The notes: generated by a model not told the origin, from the sequence alone. A stretch of 64,000 bases of DNA from Imhoffiella fuscus (GCF_042682685.1 NZ_JBHUHX010000007.1:245968-309967); one strand, 5' to 3'; shown: positions 44,065 through 56,782, numbered from the stretch's first letter. Made by a program: numbers and translations.

Positions 44065-45189
44065 CTACTGGGGCTGAGGATAATGGGGGTTTTTGTCATC
44101 AAGGAATTTGATTTTCTCGCCCATTAATTTGATGGCATTCATAATCTCAGGCATAGGTGGTGGCTGAATTGCCTCAAAAAACGTGTCGTCGTAGACATAT
44201 TTTCCGCTGCCACTTGGAAACTCTACGCCAATTTTTACATTGTATCGTTCGCCATCTGGTTCGATGTAGGATCGGAAAGTGACGACGTAGTCGCTTTGAA
44301 GGATGTTCTGTACCTGCTCGACGATTCGCTGCATCTGTTCGGTGGTTTCGCCAATTACGTAATAGATGCCAAATGAATTCTTTGAGAGCGCCTCCAGATT
44401 CTTGAAATAGCTCTGGTCGACGTTAGAATAAGCTAGCGAATATATTGGAATCGGAATGTCGAGGTTTGAAATTCGATTCATCAACTCATCGCGACGAATA
44501 GAACTTCCCTCGTCCTTGCCATCTGACATCACCAAAATCGAGCACGAAACGATATAGTTGGCAGTGCGCACAGACCCCTGTCCGCTCATGGCGCACATCT
44601 GCATGGCTGCACCGATGGTGTCGAACAGTCTCGTCTTCAATCCGTCGACCTTGATGTCGCTCAGCCGTCGAACCAGTGCAGCGCCATCACGCTCAAACTC
44701 CGAGACCAGGTCGAAACCCTCTTTAGTATCGCGGATGGCCAATATGGCAACCTCATCCTGGGGTCTCTTGCTTTCGATAAAGCGGACCGCCGCCCGCAGC
44801 GAATCATTGAACGGCTTGCCCGCCATCGATTTACTCGCATCGACCACGACCACTGATCGCGTCGCTTCCTCGCGTTTGCGGATCGATTGAATTCCGTATT
44901 GTCGTTTCATCGGGTCATAGGGGCGTCCCTTGACCATCAGGCCGATATTCATTTCATTGAGGTTCACTAGGGGCTGCATTTGTGAATCGAAGGTGCGCAA
45001 ATAGATCTGTACGAATGGATAGAGTGAATAATCGGTTTTGTATATCTTCACTCCGTAGTTGCCCGGGGCCGCGAAGCCGTAACCCTGAGCACAGACTGTG
45101 GTGCTGGTCAGCGCAACGATAGCGGTCATGAGCACTGCCAATCCCTGAGCGCCGAACATTCGTTTACATTGCGACAAACGGCTCTTCAT
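44065..45189 (-). CDS. Exported von Willebrand factor A (VWA) domain protein
   Basis: A protein of 374 residues with a signal peptide cleaved near VCAQ-G and AGGAGT before its ATG. The VWA domain (about 110-310) has an intact MIDAS motif D117-x-S119-x-S121 (VVVVDASKSM) and ILVMSDGKDEG. Such domains bind protein partners through a metal ion in the periplasm. It follows the kinase gene by 37 nt and is probably part of the same envelope module. Confidence 0.87.
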   Translation of the reverse strand: MKSRLSQCKRMFGAQGLAVLMTAIVALTSTTVCAQGYGFAAPGNYGVKIYKTDYSLYPFVQIYLRTFDSQMQPLVNLNEMNIGLMVKGRPYDPMKRQYGIQSIRKREEATRSVVVVDASKSMAGKPFNDSLRAAVRFIESKRPQDEVAILAIRDTKEGFDLVSEFERDGAALVRRLSDIKVDGLKTRLFDTIGAAMQMCAMSGQGSVRTANYIVSCSILVMSDGKDEGSSIRRDELMNRISNLDIPIPIYSLAYSNVDQSYFKNLEALSKNSFGIYYVIGETTEQMQRIVEQVQNILQSDYVVTFRSYIEPDGERYNVKIGVEFPSGSGKYVYDDTFFEAIQPPPMPEIMNAIKLMGEKIKFLDDKNPHYPQPQ

Positions 45190-45226
45190 TGCTGAGACTC
45201 CTATATGAGTTCAGGGTCGTGGACCC

Positions 45227-47077
45227 TCAGTCGGTTTTTCTGGCACCTTTGTACTGAAATCCCCAATCGCTCGAGCTGCTGGTCTTCCGTTTGGGGCGTG
45301 GCGTTGGTTTAGGTCTGGCTGCCACCTTGGGTTTGGCTGTCACCTTTGGTTTGGCTTTTACCTTGGGCTTGGTGGTTACTTTGGGCTCGGTGGAAATCTT
45401 TGGGGTCGGTGTAGGCTGTAGCACCGGTTCGGGTGTAGGGGGCGAAACGACGGAAACTGTGGCGGGCGGCTGGCCGGAAACATTCGCAGACTTCTCGGGC
45501 GTTGATGTGGACAAGGCAGCTCTGCGCCGCACTTCGAAGAGCTCCATCAGGTTCTGCTTGGGTTTGGCTTCGCCAGTGGTACTCCGAGCCTCTTTGGGCT
45601 GCTCGTTGGAAAACACCGATGGCAACGACGGCGCTGGCCGAGGTGTTTTGGTGGCAGAGGCGGAAGCAGGTCCTGACGTCGCTGGCACCACAGCCGTCAT
45701 GTCAGCAGGAGTCTTAACCGGCACTGTCACCGGGGGTGATGGTTCCTGAGCCCCGGCTGCCGTTGGCGCAGCGGCGCTATCGGGTCGGTTCGCGGCAGCG
45801 TCCGATCGTATCGTCGAAGTCGCTTCAATCGAGCGAGTCTCCGGTACGGTGGTGATCTCTGGATCGGGCGAACGGACCTGTTTGACCCAGAGCCAATAGC
45901 CTCCCGCAGCCGTGCCCCCCAAGAGTAGCGACGAAGCAAGAATGAGGGCTCCGTTTCGGCGCGATTTGGGCTCGACCATTGGCGGCTGAGCGACCCGGAT
46001 GCTCGTCGCAGGTGCAGTACCCCCAGTGCGGTGTGAAGGTAACTGTACGCTCGGCAGCGTAAGGCCGGCTGTATCGGCTGTGGCCCCACCCCCTGGCGGA
46101 GCCAAAACCGTCCGCGCGCTACTGGAGCCTGACTGAATCAGTTCGAAAACCGATGCCAGCTCGGGAATGGACTGTTGGCGAAGATTGATGTTGAGTTCGA
46201 GCGCCTGCATGACAGCCGACTCGATGAGTGGCGGGATATCAGGCAGGACGCTCGACAGCGGTTTGATGGCCGTACCTGTGACCCGCTCATGGGCAGCGGG
46301 CGGCATCTGCCCCGTGAGACAGAAATAGAGGATGGCTCCCAGGGCATAGACATCCGATCGGGCATCGGTGCCAGTGCCGAGTACCTGTTCCGGAGGGCTG
46401 AACCCCTGGGTCACGGCGCGACCGATGGTCCGAGTCATGGTGTCCGTGGCTGCCTCTTTGGCGATGCCGAAGTCGATCAGCATCACCCGCTCATGCTCGT
46501 CCAGCAGCACGTTTTCCGGTTTGAGGTCCCGGTGTACCACGGGTGGATCTTGGACATGAAGGTACTGTAGGGCCTCGCATAGCTGCTGAACCCAAGGCAG
46601 GAGTACGAACAGCGGGATGCGGCCACCCCGACGTTCCTGCTCGGTTCGCAGCGTACGATCGCCGCCGAACTCCAGCACCTGGTAGACCATGCCATCGGCG
46701 CTGAAGCGGTCGGTGATGTCGGGAATGGCTGGATGCGTCAGACGGCCGAGCAGACGTGTCTCGTATTCGTCGAAATAGAGCTCGGGGACCTCTTTCAGCG
46801 CCCGTCGCTTTCCATGCAGACGCAGATCATCGACCAGATAGGTGACGCCGAAGCCACCCTTACCCAGCACGGCCGAGACACGGTAGCGGTCGTTGACCAG
46901 GGTACCGATGTCCAACAACCAGCCGAGCACGCCTCGCACGACGCCATTCGACAGGGTATCTAGATGGGCGAGTTCAAGACCACAGTCACCGCAACGGTAT
47001 TCCCGGTGAGCTAGTTCCTCGGTCAGATTCGTCGCCCCGCATTTGGGGCACCGCTTGGTCTCTGTAGAATCGCTCAT
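45227..47077 (-). CDS. Transmembrane Ser/Thr protein kinase with zinc ribbon
   Basis: A protein of 616 residues. The N-terminal zinc ribbon has CPKCG and CGDCG (Cys10, 13, 29, 32). The kinase domain (about 60-320) has GKGGFG, the ALKEV lysine, HRDLKPENVLL, IDFGIAKE and the APE-like SPPEQ. One membrane helix (about 385-407) leads to an external Pro/Thr/Ala-rich region and a C-terminal tail of KPKVT-type repeats, expected to bind envelope polymers. It follows the FHA-exporter gene, its likely substrate. A GTG start 30 nt upstream is possible. Confidence 0.92.
   Translation of the reverse strand: MSDSTETKRCPKCGATNLTEELAHREYRCGDCGLELAHLDTLSNGVVRGVLGWLLDIGTLVNDRYRVSAVLGKGGFGVTYLVDDLRLHGKRRALKEVPELYFDEYETRLLGRLTHPAIPDITDRFSADGMVYQVLEFGGDRTLRTEQERRGGRIPLFVLLPWVQQLCEALQYLHVQDPPVVHRDLKPENVLLDEHERVMLIDFGIAKEAATDTMTRTIGRAVTQGFSPPEQVLGTGTDARSDVYALGAILYFCLTGQMPPAAHERVTGTAIKPLSSVLPDIPPLIESAVMQALELNINLRQQSIPELASVFELIQSGSSSARTVLAPPGGGATADTAGLTLPSVQLPSHRTGGTAPATSIRVAQPPMVEPKSRRNGALILASSLLLGGTAAGGYWLWVKQVRSPDPEITTVPETRSIEATSTIRSDAAANRPDSAAAPTAAGAQEPSPPVTVPVKTPADMTAVVPATSGPASASATKTPRPAPSLPSVFSNEQPKEARSTTGEAKPKQNLMELFEVRRRAALSTSTPEKSANVSGQPPATVSVVSPPTPEPVLQPTPTPKISTEPKVTTKPKVKAKPKVTAKPKVAARPKPTPRPKRKTSSSSDWGFQYKGARKTD
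45300..45395. repeat. Imperfect tandem repeats encoding the Lys-Pro-Lys-Val tail of the kinase
   Basis: Repeats of about 18 bp (TTGGGTTTGGCTGTCACC-like on the plus strand) encode successive KPKVT/KPKVK units. Such arrays can change in copy number by slippage and thus alter tail length. Confidence 0.7.
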
Positions 47078-47164
47078 GACGGCAGGTTGTGCCCACGGGT
47101 TGAGCACCGAGCCGGGTGATCCCTGTCTTCTGCCCCGCCGGCTGTGCTTCGACCTGGGATCATG

Positions 47165-49444
47165 CTACACCCGCCGGTCCTTGATCTTGAGTCCGGCCAG
47201 GGTGAGGGTGAAAAAACCTACAGCCTGGGCGAGAAGATACCAGAGGGTTGTCGGCCACTCGCCGACGACCGGAATCACCAACGCGCCGGTGGGATCGCGC
47301 AGCTCCAAGAGCGCTGGATCTAACGTCGAGCGCATGGCATCGATGCCCCAATAGGCAATCACGACGACCTTGGCTACCGTCTCGGTCGCTCCAGACAGGG
47401 GTACCACGGAATTCGAAAGAATGAACTGGGGTATCAGCAACAGCGGTAGGGCCGCGATGGCCTTGTCGTTCGAGTCGACAAAGGCGCTGACCGCCAGTCC
47501 CATTGCGGTGGCGGCGAACCCGGACAGAAACAACGTCAATAGCCGATCAAGGAATGGTCCGCTCAGGTCGAGCATATAGGTGACGATTGCCAGAAAGCTT
47601 GCCACCTGCGCCAGGCACGAGATCGCAAGCGGCAGTACCTTGCTCAGGAGATAGGCCGGAAGGGTGACAGTGACCGAGCGCTCGCGCAGGTATACAGGCA
47701 ACTCCTTGACGATCTCTCGCGCCGAATTGATGCATCCGAACCAGATTGCGGATAGAACCAGCACGAAAGCGATCTGACTCTCCGCCGCAGCGCGCTGACT
47801 CAGCTCCCCCTGGGTATCGAATACCGCGCCGACCACCAAGGCGATGAGCGGTGCTTGCAGGAGCAGAACCAGAAGATTGACGCGATCGGACAGCAATAGG
47901 TCCAGGTAGCGATGCGTCAGGGTCAGCATCTGGCGAACGTCGAGCAGTTTCCAGGGGCGCCACGACGGGCGTGTGGAGCCTGCGGCCTGGGGTGCCTGCC
48001 CAGTGGGCAAACTCGTGAGACGCTGCTCGACATAGCGTTGATGTTGCGGCGAGTCTTCGAAGCGTGATCTCCAGTCTTGTCCCCTGCCTCCATCAAGGAC
48101 CTCGTAAACGTCGGAAAGACGCTTGACGCCGAAATGAGCGGCCGCTTCACCGGGCGGTCCGTAATAGACCAATTGTCCCTGGTGAAGCAGGGCGACGAGA
48201 TGGCAGGTATCGATGTTCTCCAAGCTGTGTGTCACGCAAGCGACCGTCTTGCCATCTTCTGCGAGGTCGGCGAACAGCCGCATCATCCGCTTGTCGGTAC
48301 CTGCATCCAGTCCGCTTGTGGCCTCGTCGAGGAAAAGAATATGCGGATTGGCAACCAACTCGACCGCCAAGCTGACCCGCTTTAGCTGACCTCCGCTCAG
48401 AGGCTCAGGCGTATCCACAGCGAGATCGGCCTTCTCTCTGAGCCCCACGCGGTCCAGCACCCGCTCGATGATCGCATCGATTTCTCGAGCGGAGGTGTCG
48501 TGCGGCAATCTCAGGCGTGCCGTATAGCGCAAGGCACGGCGGACACTGATCTTGCGGTGAACAATGTCCTGCTGCGGCACATAGCCGATACCCGAGCGGA
48601 ACAAGGCGAAGAAGCGATAGAGATCGACGTCGTTGTAGAGCACCTGGCCTGAGGACGCCGGCCGACGACCATTCAGGGCATCTAACAGGGTCGACTTGCC
48701 CGATCCGCTGGTGCCAAAGATGACGACGAATTCGCCGGGCTCGATCACCAGGCCAATGCCATTAAGTAGATGGCGGGGCTGCCGTGTCGTGCGGTCGGTT
48801 ACTGTCTTGGTGAGGCCAGAAGCGATCACCCGAATGCGATTGCTCGCGTCCACCGGCTCTAGGGCGGAGCCGGTGAAAACGAACACGAAGCTCGCAAATG
48901 CAACTCGGTCGCCTGGTGCGAGCTGAGTCAATGCCCGGATACGTGCACCATTGACCCAGGTGCCATTGACGCTTCTAAGATCCTCGACAAAGACGCCGTC
49001 GGGCCTGAGAGTGAGCCGTGCGTGCTCCCGCGAAACCAGTGGAGAAAGGATGGGCAGTCCACAGCCGGGCACGCGACCGACGATAATGCTCCCGGATTGA
49101 TTCGAGCCCAGTGAGGCCACTATCTGTGAATTGCCGTCGGTATGTGGGACGACAGCAGGAAGCCGGATCTGAATCAGGGTTTCGCCGAAGGCGATCCAGT
49201 CTCCGTCTGATAGCGTAGTGTCTGTAGAAATCGCCGCCCCGTTGACGAAGAGCGGGGCGCCTTCGAGTGGCGCCAACAAGGCTGAGCCATCTTGAAACGA
49301 CAGATGCGCATGCAGCGGTCGTACACCGGAACCTGCAATCGATACCAAATTACCTGCATCGCTTCCAATGGAATAAGCAACATCAGGTATCAGGTCGATC
49401 CTCGCGAGCGAGCTGCGGGAGGTCCTGAACTCGACCTGCGGCAT
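47165..49444 (-). CDS. FHA-FHA-ABC exporter half-transporter (Rv1747-like)
   Basis: A protein of 759 residues with a perfect AGGAGG before ATG 49444. Two FHA domains (about 20-90, degenerate; 115-190, with GR, SREHARL and NGTWVNG) precede an ABCG-type ATPase (Walker A GTSGSGKST near 245, signature LSGGQLKR, Walker B ILFLDEATSGLD) and a six-helix ABC2 membrane domain (about 520-759). This is the architecture of mycobacterial Rv1747, whose FHA domains bind the kinase PknF. First gene of the operon with the Ser/Thr kinase next. Confidence 0.93.
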   Translation of the reverse strand: MPQVEFRTSRSSLARIDLIPDVAYSIGSDAGNLVSIAGSGVRPLHAHLSFQDGSALLAPLEGAPLFVNGAAISTDTTLSDGDWIAFGETLIQIRLPAVVPHTDGNSQIVASLGSNQSGSIIVGRVPGCGLPILSPLVSREHARLTLRPDGVFVEDLRSVNGTWVNGARIRALTQLAPGDRVAFASFVFVFTGSALEPVDASNRIRVIASGLTKTVTDRTTRQPRHLLNGIGLVIEPGEFVVIFGTSGSGKSTLLDALNGRRPASSGQVLYNDVDLYRFFALFRSGIGYVPQQDIVHRKISVRRALRYTARLRLPHDTSAREIDAIIERVLDRVGLREKADLAVDTPEPLSGGQLKRVSLAVELVANPHILFLDEATSGLDAGTDKRMMRLFADLAEDGKTVACVTHSLENIDTCHLVALLHQGQLVYYGPPGEAAAHFGVKRLSDVYEVLDGGRGQDWRSRFEDSPQHQRYVEQRLTSLPTGQAPQAAGSTRPSWRPWKLLDVRQMLTLTHRYLDLLLSDRVNLLVLLLQAPLIALVVGAVFDTQGELSQRAAAESQIAFVLVLSAIWFGCINSAREIVKELPVYLRERSVTVTLPAYLLSKVLPLAISCLAQVASFLAIVTYMLDLSGPFLDRLLTLFLSGFAATAMGLAVSAFVDSNDKAIAALPLLLIPQFILSNSVVPLSGATETVAKVVVIAYWGIDAMRSTLDPALLELRDPTGALVIPVVGEWPTTLWYLLAQAVGFFTLTLAGLKIKDRRV

Positions 49445-49686
49445 TTATGGCCTCCTGCGACGTTTCCGGCCGGACGCGTTGAACACGCGTAAACGAAGTG
49501 TCCATAATCGATTGCATTCGAAGGCTAACAGGCAGGCAATCACCAGGCAAGAGGCAAGCATGAGCGAGCCATGTGTGCTGTGGCTTTTTTGCGGTTCAGT
49601 GTCGCTCTCCCCGGTGCTTTGAGGAGCGCGTCAGGTGTGCAGCAGAGTGGCTGAATTGTGCTGGTGGGTGGCTGTCTAAGCCGCGT

Positions 49687-51054
49687 TCAGGGGGCGGCTG
49701 TTTCAGCCCCGGCCGGCGGCTTGCGTGGGTAATATTTGTCGATCAGCGCGGACTTCATCAGCAGCGTCTCGGGCTCGAAGCACTCGGCCAGGGTCTGCCA
49801 GCAGAGGTCGAGCGCCTTCTCCAGCGGCAGGCTGACGTCGATCGCCATGAAACGCTCTCGGAAGAGCTGCCCGAAACGCAGCAGCTGCTGATCGAACGCG
49901 CTCAATTCGAAGGCCATGGCCTGTTTTTGCTCGGCCTCGCGGGCATTGGAGTAGAAGCGGATCATGGTGTTCATGATCTGGCCGTGATCCTCGCGCGTGA
50001 CTTTGCCGATGACGTGCTGCTTGAGTCGCGACAGGGAGCCGAAGGGGTCCAGCATGCCGTCGTGCAGATAGAACTGCCCCTCGGTGATGTAGCCCGTGTT
50101 GTCGGGCACCGGATGGGTGACGTCGTCGCCCGGCATGGTGGTGACGGTCAGGATGGTCAGCGAGCCGCCGTCCTTGTAGTCGGCGGCCTTCTCGTAGCGG
50201 CGCGCGAGCTGGGAGTAGAGGTCGCCCATGTAGCCGCGGTTGGACGGCACGGCCTCCATGGCGACGCCGACCTCCTTCATGGCGTCGGCATAGGCGGTCA
50301 TGTCGGTGAGCAGCACCAGCACCCGTTTGCCTTCCTCGACCGCGAATTTCTCGGCCACCGCGAGCGCCATGTCCGGCACCAGCAGACGTTCGACCACGGG
50401 GTCGGAGGCCAGATTGACGAACATGACGGTGCGGGCGAAGACTCCGGCGTCCTCGAAGCGACGCAGGAAGAAGTGATAGTCGTCGAAGATGAGACCCAGA
50501 CCGCCAAAGACCACGATGTCGGCGTCGGCCTGGATGCCGATGCGCGCCAACAGCTGGTTGTAGGGCTCGCCGGCGACCGAGAAGATGGGGATCTTCTGGC
50601 TCTCCACCAGCGAATTGAAGACGTCGATCATGGGGACGTCGGTGCGGATCATCTTCGAGGCGAGCAGTCGCTTCGCCGGATTTACCGAGGGTCCGCCGAT
50701 CGCGAGCTTGGGGTCCTGCGAGAGATCGGGGCCGGCATCGAAGGGCTCGCCGTCGCCGCGAAAGACTCGACCCAGGATGTTGGCCGAATAGGTTACGCGC
50801 ATCGGATGGCCGAGGAATCGGACCGATGCCTCCGTGGAGAGTCCCTTGGTACCGGCGAAGACCTGGAGTGAGACCAGATCGTCGTCGAGACGGATGGCGC
50901 GGGCGAGCGAGCTGAATCCGCTCGGATCCTCGACGAGTGCCAGGTCGTCGAAGGCGACGCGGACCTGGTTGCCCGAGGTGGGCGGTACTCGGACCTTGAG
51001 GATGTCGCCGACGATTTCCATCACCTTGGAATAGCGCGCCAGGGTTTGGGTCAC
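49687..51054 (-). CDS. atpB: V-type ATP synthase subunit B (non-catalytic)
   Basis: A protein of 455 residues from GTG 51054 with GGGGGAAA upstream. It is the nucleotide-binding but non-catalytic subunit: the P-loop position reads FSVAGEPYNQLLARIG without a Walker lysine, as normal for B. It is separated from the other V-ATPase genes by the 7-kb kinase/FHA-exporter operon. Confidence 0.95.
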   Translation of the reverse strand: MTQTLARYSKVMEIVGDILKVRVPPTSGNQVRVAFDDLALVEDPSGFSSLARAIRLDDDLVSLQVFAGTKGLSTEASVRFLGHPMRVTYSANILGRVFRGDGEPFDAGPDLSQDPKLAIGGPSVNPAKRLLASKMIRTDVPMIDVFNSLVESQKIPIFSVAGEPYNQLLARIGIQADADIVVFGGLGLIFDDYHFFLRRFEDAGVFARTVMFVNLASDPVVERLLVPDMALAVAEKFAVEEGKRVLVLLTDMTAYADAMKEVGVAMEAVPSNRGYMGDLYSQLARRYEKAADYKDGGSLTILTVTTMPGDDVTHPVPDNTGYITEGQFYLHDGMLDPFGSLSRLKQHVIGKVTREDHGQIMNTMIRFYSNAREAEQKQAMAFELSAFDQQLLRFGQLFRERFMAIDVSLPLEKALDLCWQTLAECFEPETLLMKSALIDKYYPRKPPAGAETAAP

Positions 51055-51132
51055 CGCACATTTCCCCCGTTCGAAAAATCCTTCATGGTGCTGCGGAATC
51101 TCATGAATTCAAGTGGGTTCCTCTGGTTCACC

Positions 51133-53592
51133 CTATGCCTCGCTGGATATGACCTCGATCCGGTTACGACCGTGATGCTTTGCTCGATAGAGTGCGGCGT
51201 CCGCCATCTGGATCAGCTCTTGCGGTGAGCTGGCGTATTCGGGATAAGAGGCCAGACCGATGGACAGGGTAGCCCGGATCTCGACATCTTGATAGATCAT
51301 TCGAAGATTTCCGAACGCCTGACGCAACCAATCGGCGCGGGGCAGACAGGTCTCGATCGAGGCGTGCGGCAGAAGTACCAGAAACTCCTCTCCGCCATAG
51401 CGGCAGACGATGTCGCCCTCGCGGAAGCGTTTCTGGAGGAGTGCGGCAAGCGCCTTCAGCAGCGCGTCTCCGGCCGGATGTCCCCAGGTATCGTTGATAC
51501 GCTTGAAATGGTCGACATCGACCATCGCGGCGGTGAGTACATAGCCTTCGTGCCTGGCGCGCGCGAATTCGCGCGGTAGGGTCTCGTCGAGATAACGTCG
51601 GTTGTGGAGACCGGTGAGCGGGTCGCGAATCGTCTGCTCGGCGAGTTCTTTCTGAAGCAGACGAATCCGCGCCAGGTTCTCGCTGAGTTGGCGATTGGCC
51701 TGCTTGAGTGCGCGCTCCATGGAACGGCGTTCGCTGACGTCGCGTTTGATGGCGACGAAGCAATCCACTTCCCCCTTGACGTTCATCACCGGTGCGATGG
51801 TCATCTCCTCCTCGTAGAGCGACCCGCCCTTGCGTTTGTTGATCATTTCGCCGCGCCAGATCCGACCGCCAAGGACTGTCTGCCACAGATCGGCATAGAA
51901 GTCCGCATCGTGGAGTCCGCTCTTGAAGGCGCGCGTATGTACCCCCTTGAGTTCGCTTAATGTGTATCCGGTCTGTCTGGCGAAGGCTGGATTGGCGTAG
52001 AGCAGGCGTCCTTGGGCGTCGGTGATGGCGATGGCGTCGCCGGCGGCCTCGATCGCGGCGATACGGGTCCGTAATTCGGCCTCGAGCGTCTTGCGTCGAG
52101 TGGTGTCACGGGTGATGCCGAGCAGCTTCACGGGATGTCCAGCCTCGTCCAGCACCGGGGTCGTCACCACCTCGGCATGCACGGTTCCCCCCTGTTTGAG
52201 CGGCTGTTCGATTTCTGTCACCTGGGGCGCGAAACCGCTATTCATACCAGCCTGCTCGCCGTCGATCAGGTGTGCGATCCGGCCCCATGATTCGACCGTC
52301 ATGGATGCCTCGATCGGTTCGGCCATCACCTCCTGGGGCGAGAATCCGCGCATGGACGTCACCGAGGGGCTGACGTATTCGAACCGCCGGCGCGCGATAT
52401 CCAGGATCCAGATGACATCGCTGCTGTTTTCCGTGATCAGATGGAAGAGCGCGTTGTGCTCCCGCAAGTGTCTGTTGATCCTGTCCCGTTCGACGATTTC
52501 GCTCGCGAGGCGGCGGTTAAGGCGGACGATCTTCCAGGTCAGCGCCGAGAGAAGCAGCAGCAACGTCAGGCTGCCGGCCAGCGCGGTCATGAATCGGGGA
52601 TCGAGCCGTGGCCTATTCGAGTCATAGAGGAATCGATCGAGTGAGACGTTCCTGGGCAGCATGCCCAGTTCGGCATAGGTATCGGCGATGTGTCTCCACC
52701 GACCCGGATTGGAATGTCCGACATCGATCAGATCGGGACGCATCAGCCGGCGGCTCTCTTCCGCCTCGAAACGGTAGGCGTCGCGGTCGCGTCCCTGGCT
52801 GTTGTAGCGCGCCATGATGAGATCGATGGCCGTCTCGCTGTGCTTGAGCGCTTCGCGCCAGCCGGCGAGGCTGGCATCGAGAAAGGCCCTGACCCGTTTG
52901 GGGTGACGGCGCGTCTGATCCTCGGTCGTGAAGAGAATGTCGCCGTAGAAATCGATCCCGCCCGCCCGGGCTGAGAAGAGGTTGTAGTTGAATCCAAGGC
53001 GTCGCAGCTGATAGGGCTCGGTCGTTGAGTAGACCGACATGGCGGCGATCCGGCCGGAGGTGAGGTCGTCGATGCGTTGGGTGTGAGGTCGGATATCCAG
53101 CTGATCGATGGATACGCCCTCCTGTTGGAAGAGGGCGATAATCTCGGCGGCGCCGGGTTCCAGCATGATGGGCTGGCCGACCAGTTCGTGGAGGTTGGAG
53201 GCGCGATCGGCGCGTACCGCCAGGGCGAAGGGGGAATGCTGATAGATGGGCGCGAGGGCGACGATCGGTTGTGTCTGGCGCGCGAGCAGCAGTTCACTGG
53301 TGCCGGTGCCGAACTCGGCCCGCCCCGAGACCACCTCGGCGACCACGTCCGTGTCGGGTTGCGCCTCGACCAGGGTGACCTCCAGTCCCGCATCCCGGTA
53401 ATAGCCCCGATCCAGGGCGACGTAATAACCGGCGAACTGGAACTGATGCCGCCATTTGAGCTGCAGCCTGATCTCGTCGAGGGCGCGTAATTCGGGCGCG
53501 ACCAGGAGGGCCACGCTCGCGACGCACGCAATGTCGAGCCAGCCTCGCCGCAGTCCGGGAGATAGGTGGGTCGAGCGTTTCAGGTTATTCAT
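51133..53592 (-). CDS. Diguanylate cyclase with periplasmic NMT1/THI5-like sensor and PAS domains
   Basis: A protein of 819 residues. Signal/anchor helix (about 18-35), then an NMT1/THI5 solute-binding domain (about 40-290; LQLKWRHQFQFAGYYVALDRGYY), a membrane helix (about 335-355), two PAS domains (about 385-500 and 510-620) and GGDEF (about 655-815). The active site is GGEEF at 733-737, with the inhibitory RxxD site (REGD) five residues before it. It should make cyclic di-GMP in response to a pyrimidine- or sulfonate-like ligand; the ligand is a guess from the sensor family. Confidence 0.92.
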   Translation of the reverse strand: MNNLKRSTHLSPGLRRGWLDIACVASVALLVAPELRALDEIRLQLKWRHQFQFAGYYVALDRGYYRDAGLEVTLVEAQPDTDVVAEVVSGRAEFGTGTSELLLARQTQPIVALAPIYQHSPFALAVRADRASNLHELVGQPIMLEPGAAEIIALFQQEGVSIDQLDIRPHTQRIDDLTSGRIAAMSVYSTTEPYQLRRLGFNYNLFSARAGGIDFYGDILFTTEDQTRRHPKRVRAFLDASLAGWREALKHSETAIDLIMARYNSQGRDRDAYRFEAEESRRLMRPDLIDVGHSNPGRWRHIADTYAELGMLPRNVSLDRFLYDSNRPRLDPRFMTALAGSLTLLLLLSALTWKIVRLNRRLASEIVERDRINRHLREHNALFHLITENSSDVIWILDIARRRFEYVSPSVTSMRGFSPQEVMAEPIEASMTVESWGRIAHLIDGEQAGMNSGFAPQVTEIEQPLKQGGTVHAEVVTTPVLDEAGHPVKLLGITRDTTRRKTLEAELRTRIAAIEAAGDAIAITDAQGRLLYANPAFARQTGYTLSELKGVHTRAFKSGLHDADFYADLWQTVLGGRIWRGEMINKRKGGSLYEEEMTIAPVMNVKGEVDCFVAIKRDVSERRSMERALKQANRQLSENLARIRLLQKELAEQTIRDPLTGLHNRRYLDETLPREFARARHEGYVLTAAMVDVDHFKRINDTWGHPAGDALLKALAALLQKRFREGDIVCRYGGEEFLVLLPHASIETCLPRADWLRQAFGNLRMIYQDVEIRATLSIGLASYPEYASSPQELIQMADAALYRAKHHGRNRIEVISSEA

Positions 53593-53968
53593 TAAACAGA
53601 ATCACCCCGTCCTGGTTGGAGGGCTATCTACTCCATGTCGGTCGCCAAGCATAGCGGCAATCAGGTGCCGAAAACCGTGAATCGACCTGGCAATTCTTCG
53701 GTCGGATGCTCCATTGCGTCGAGTATGCGCGAAACCTAGGGGCGGCGGCCGACGTCTATGGACAGGTCTTCGAGGCGTCGATGCTGTTCGAGGTTCGGGC
53801 GCGCCAGGACTCGATCGATCCGATCGGCACCGACCCCATCCATGAGCCTTCGGCGCGCCAGTTTTCGCCGCAGCATCGAGTGAGGCTCCGCGCGGATGCG
53901 TCGCCGCTGGGCGCTGGAAAGGGCTGTGCTAGACTCGGCCCGTCTTGCGCCATCTGTCACCATTGCCT
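53593..53968. other. Intergenic region between divergent cyclase and ACP-ligase genes
   Basis: A stretch of 376 bp without a supported gene. Short frames on both strands have no start signal or family match. It should contain two divergent promoters, which I cannot place with confidence. Confidence 0.45.
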
Positions 53969-56751
<2,783 letters not shown>

Positions 56752-56755
<4 letters not shown>

Positions 56756-56782
56756 GGCGCAATAGCGCTAGCGTATTGCGCC
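56752..56782. repeat. Short palindromic element of the GTAGGGCGCAATAG family
   Basis: GTAGGGCGCAATA and TATTGCGCC form a 9-bp stem with a short GCGCTAGCG centre, directly after the stop of the 928-residue gene. It shares terminal words with the two 200-bp copies at 60792-61198. Confidence 0.7.
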
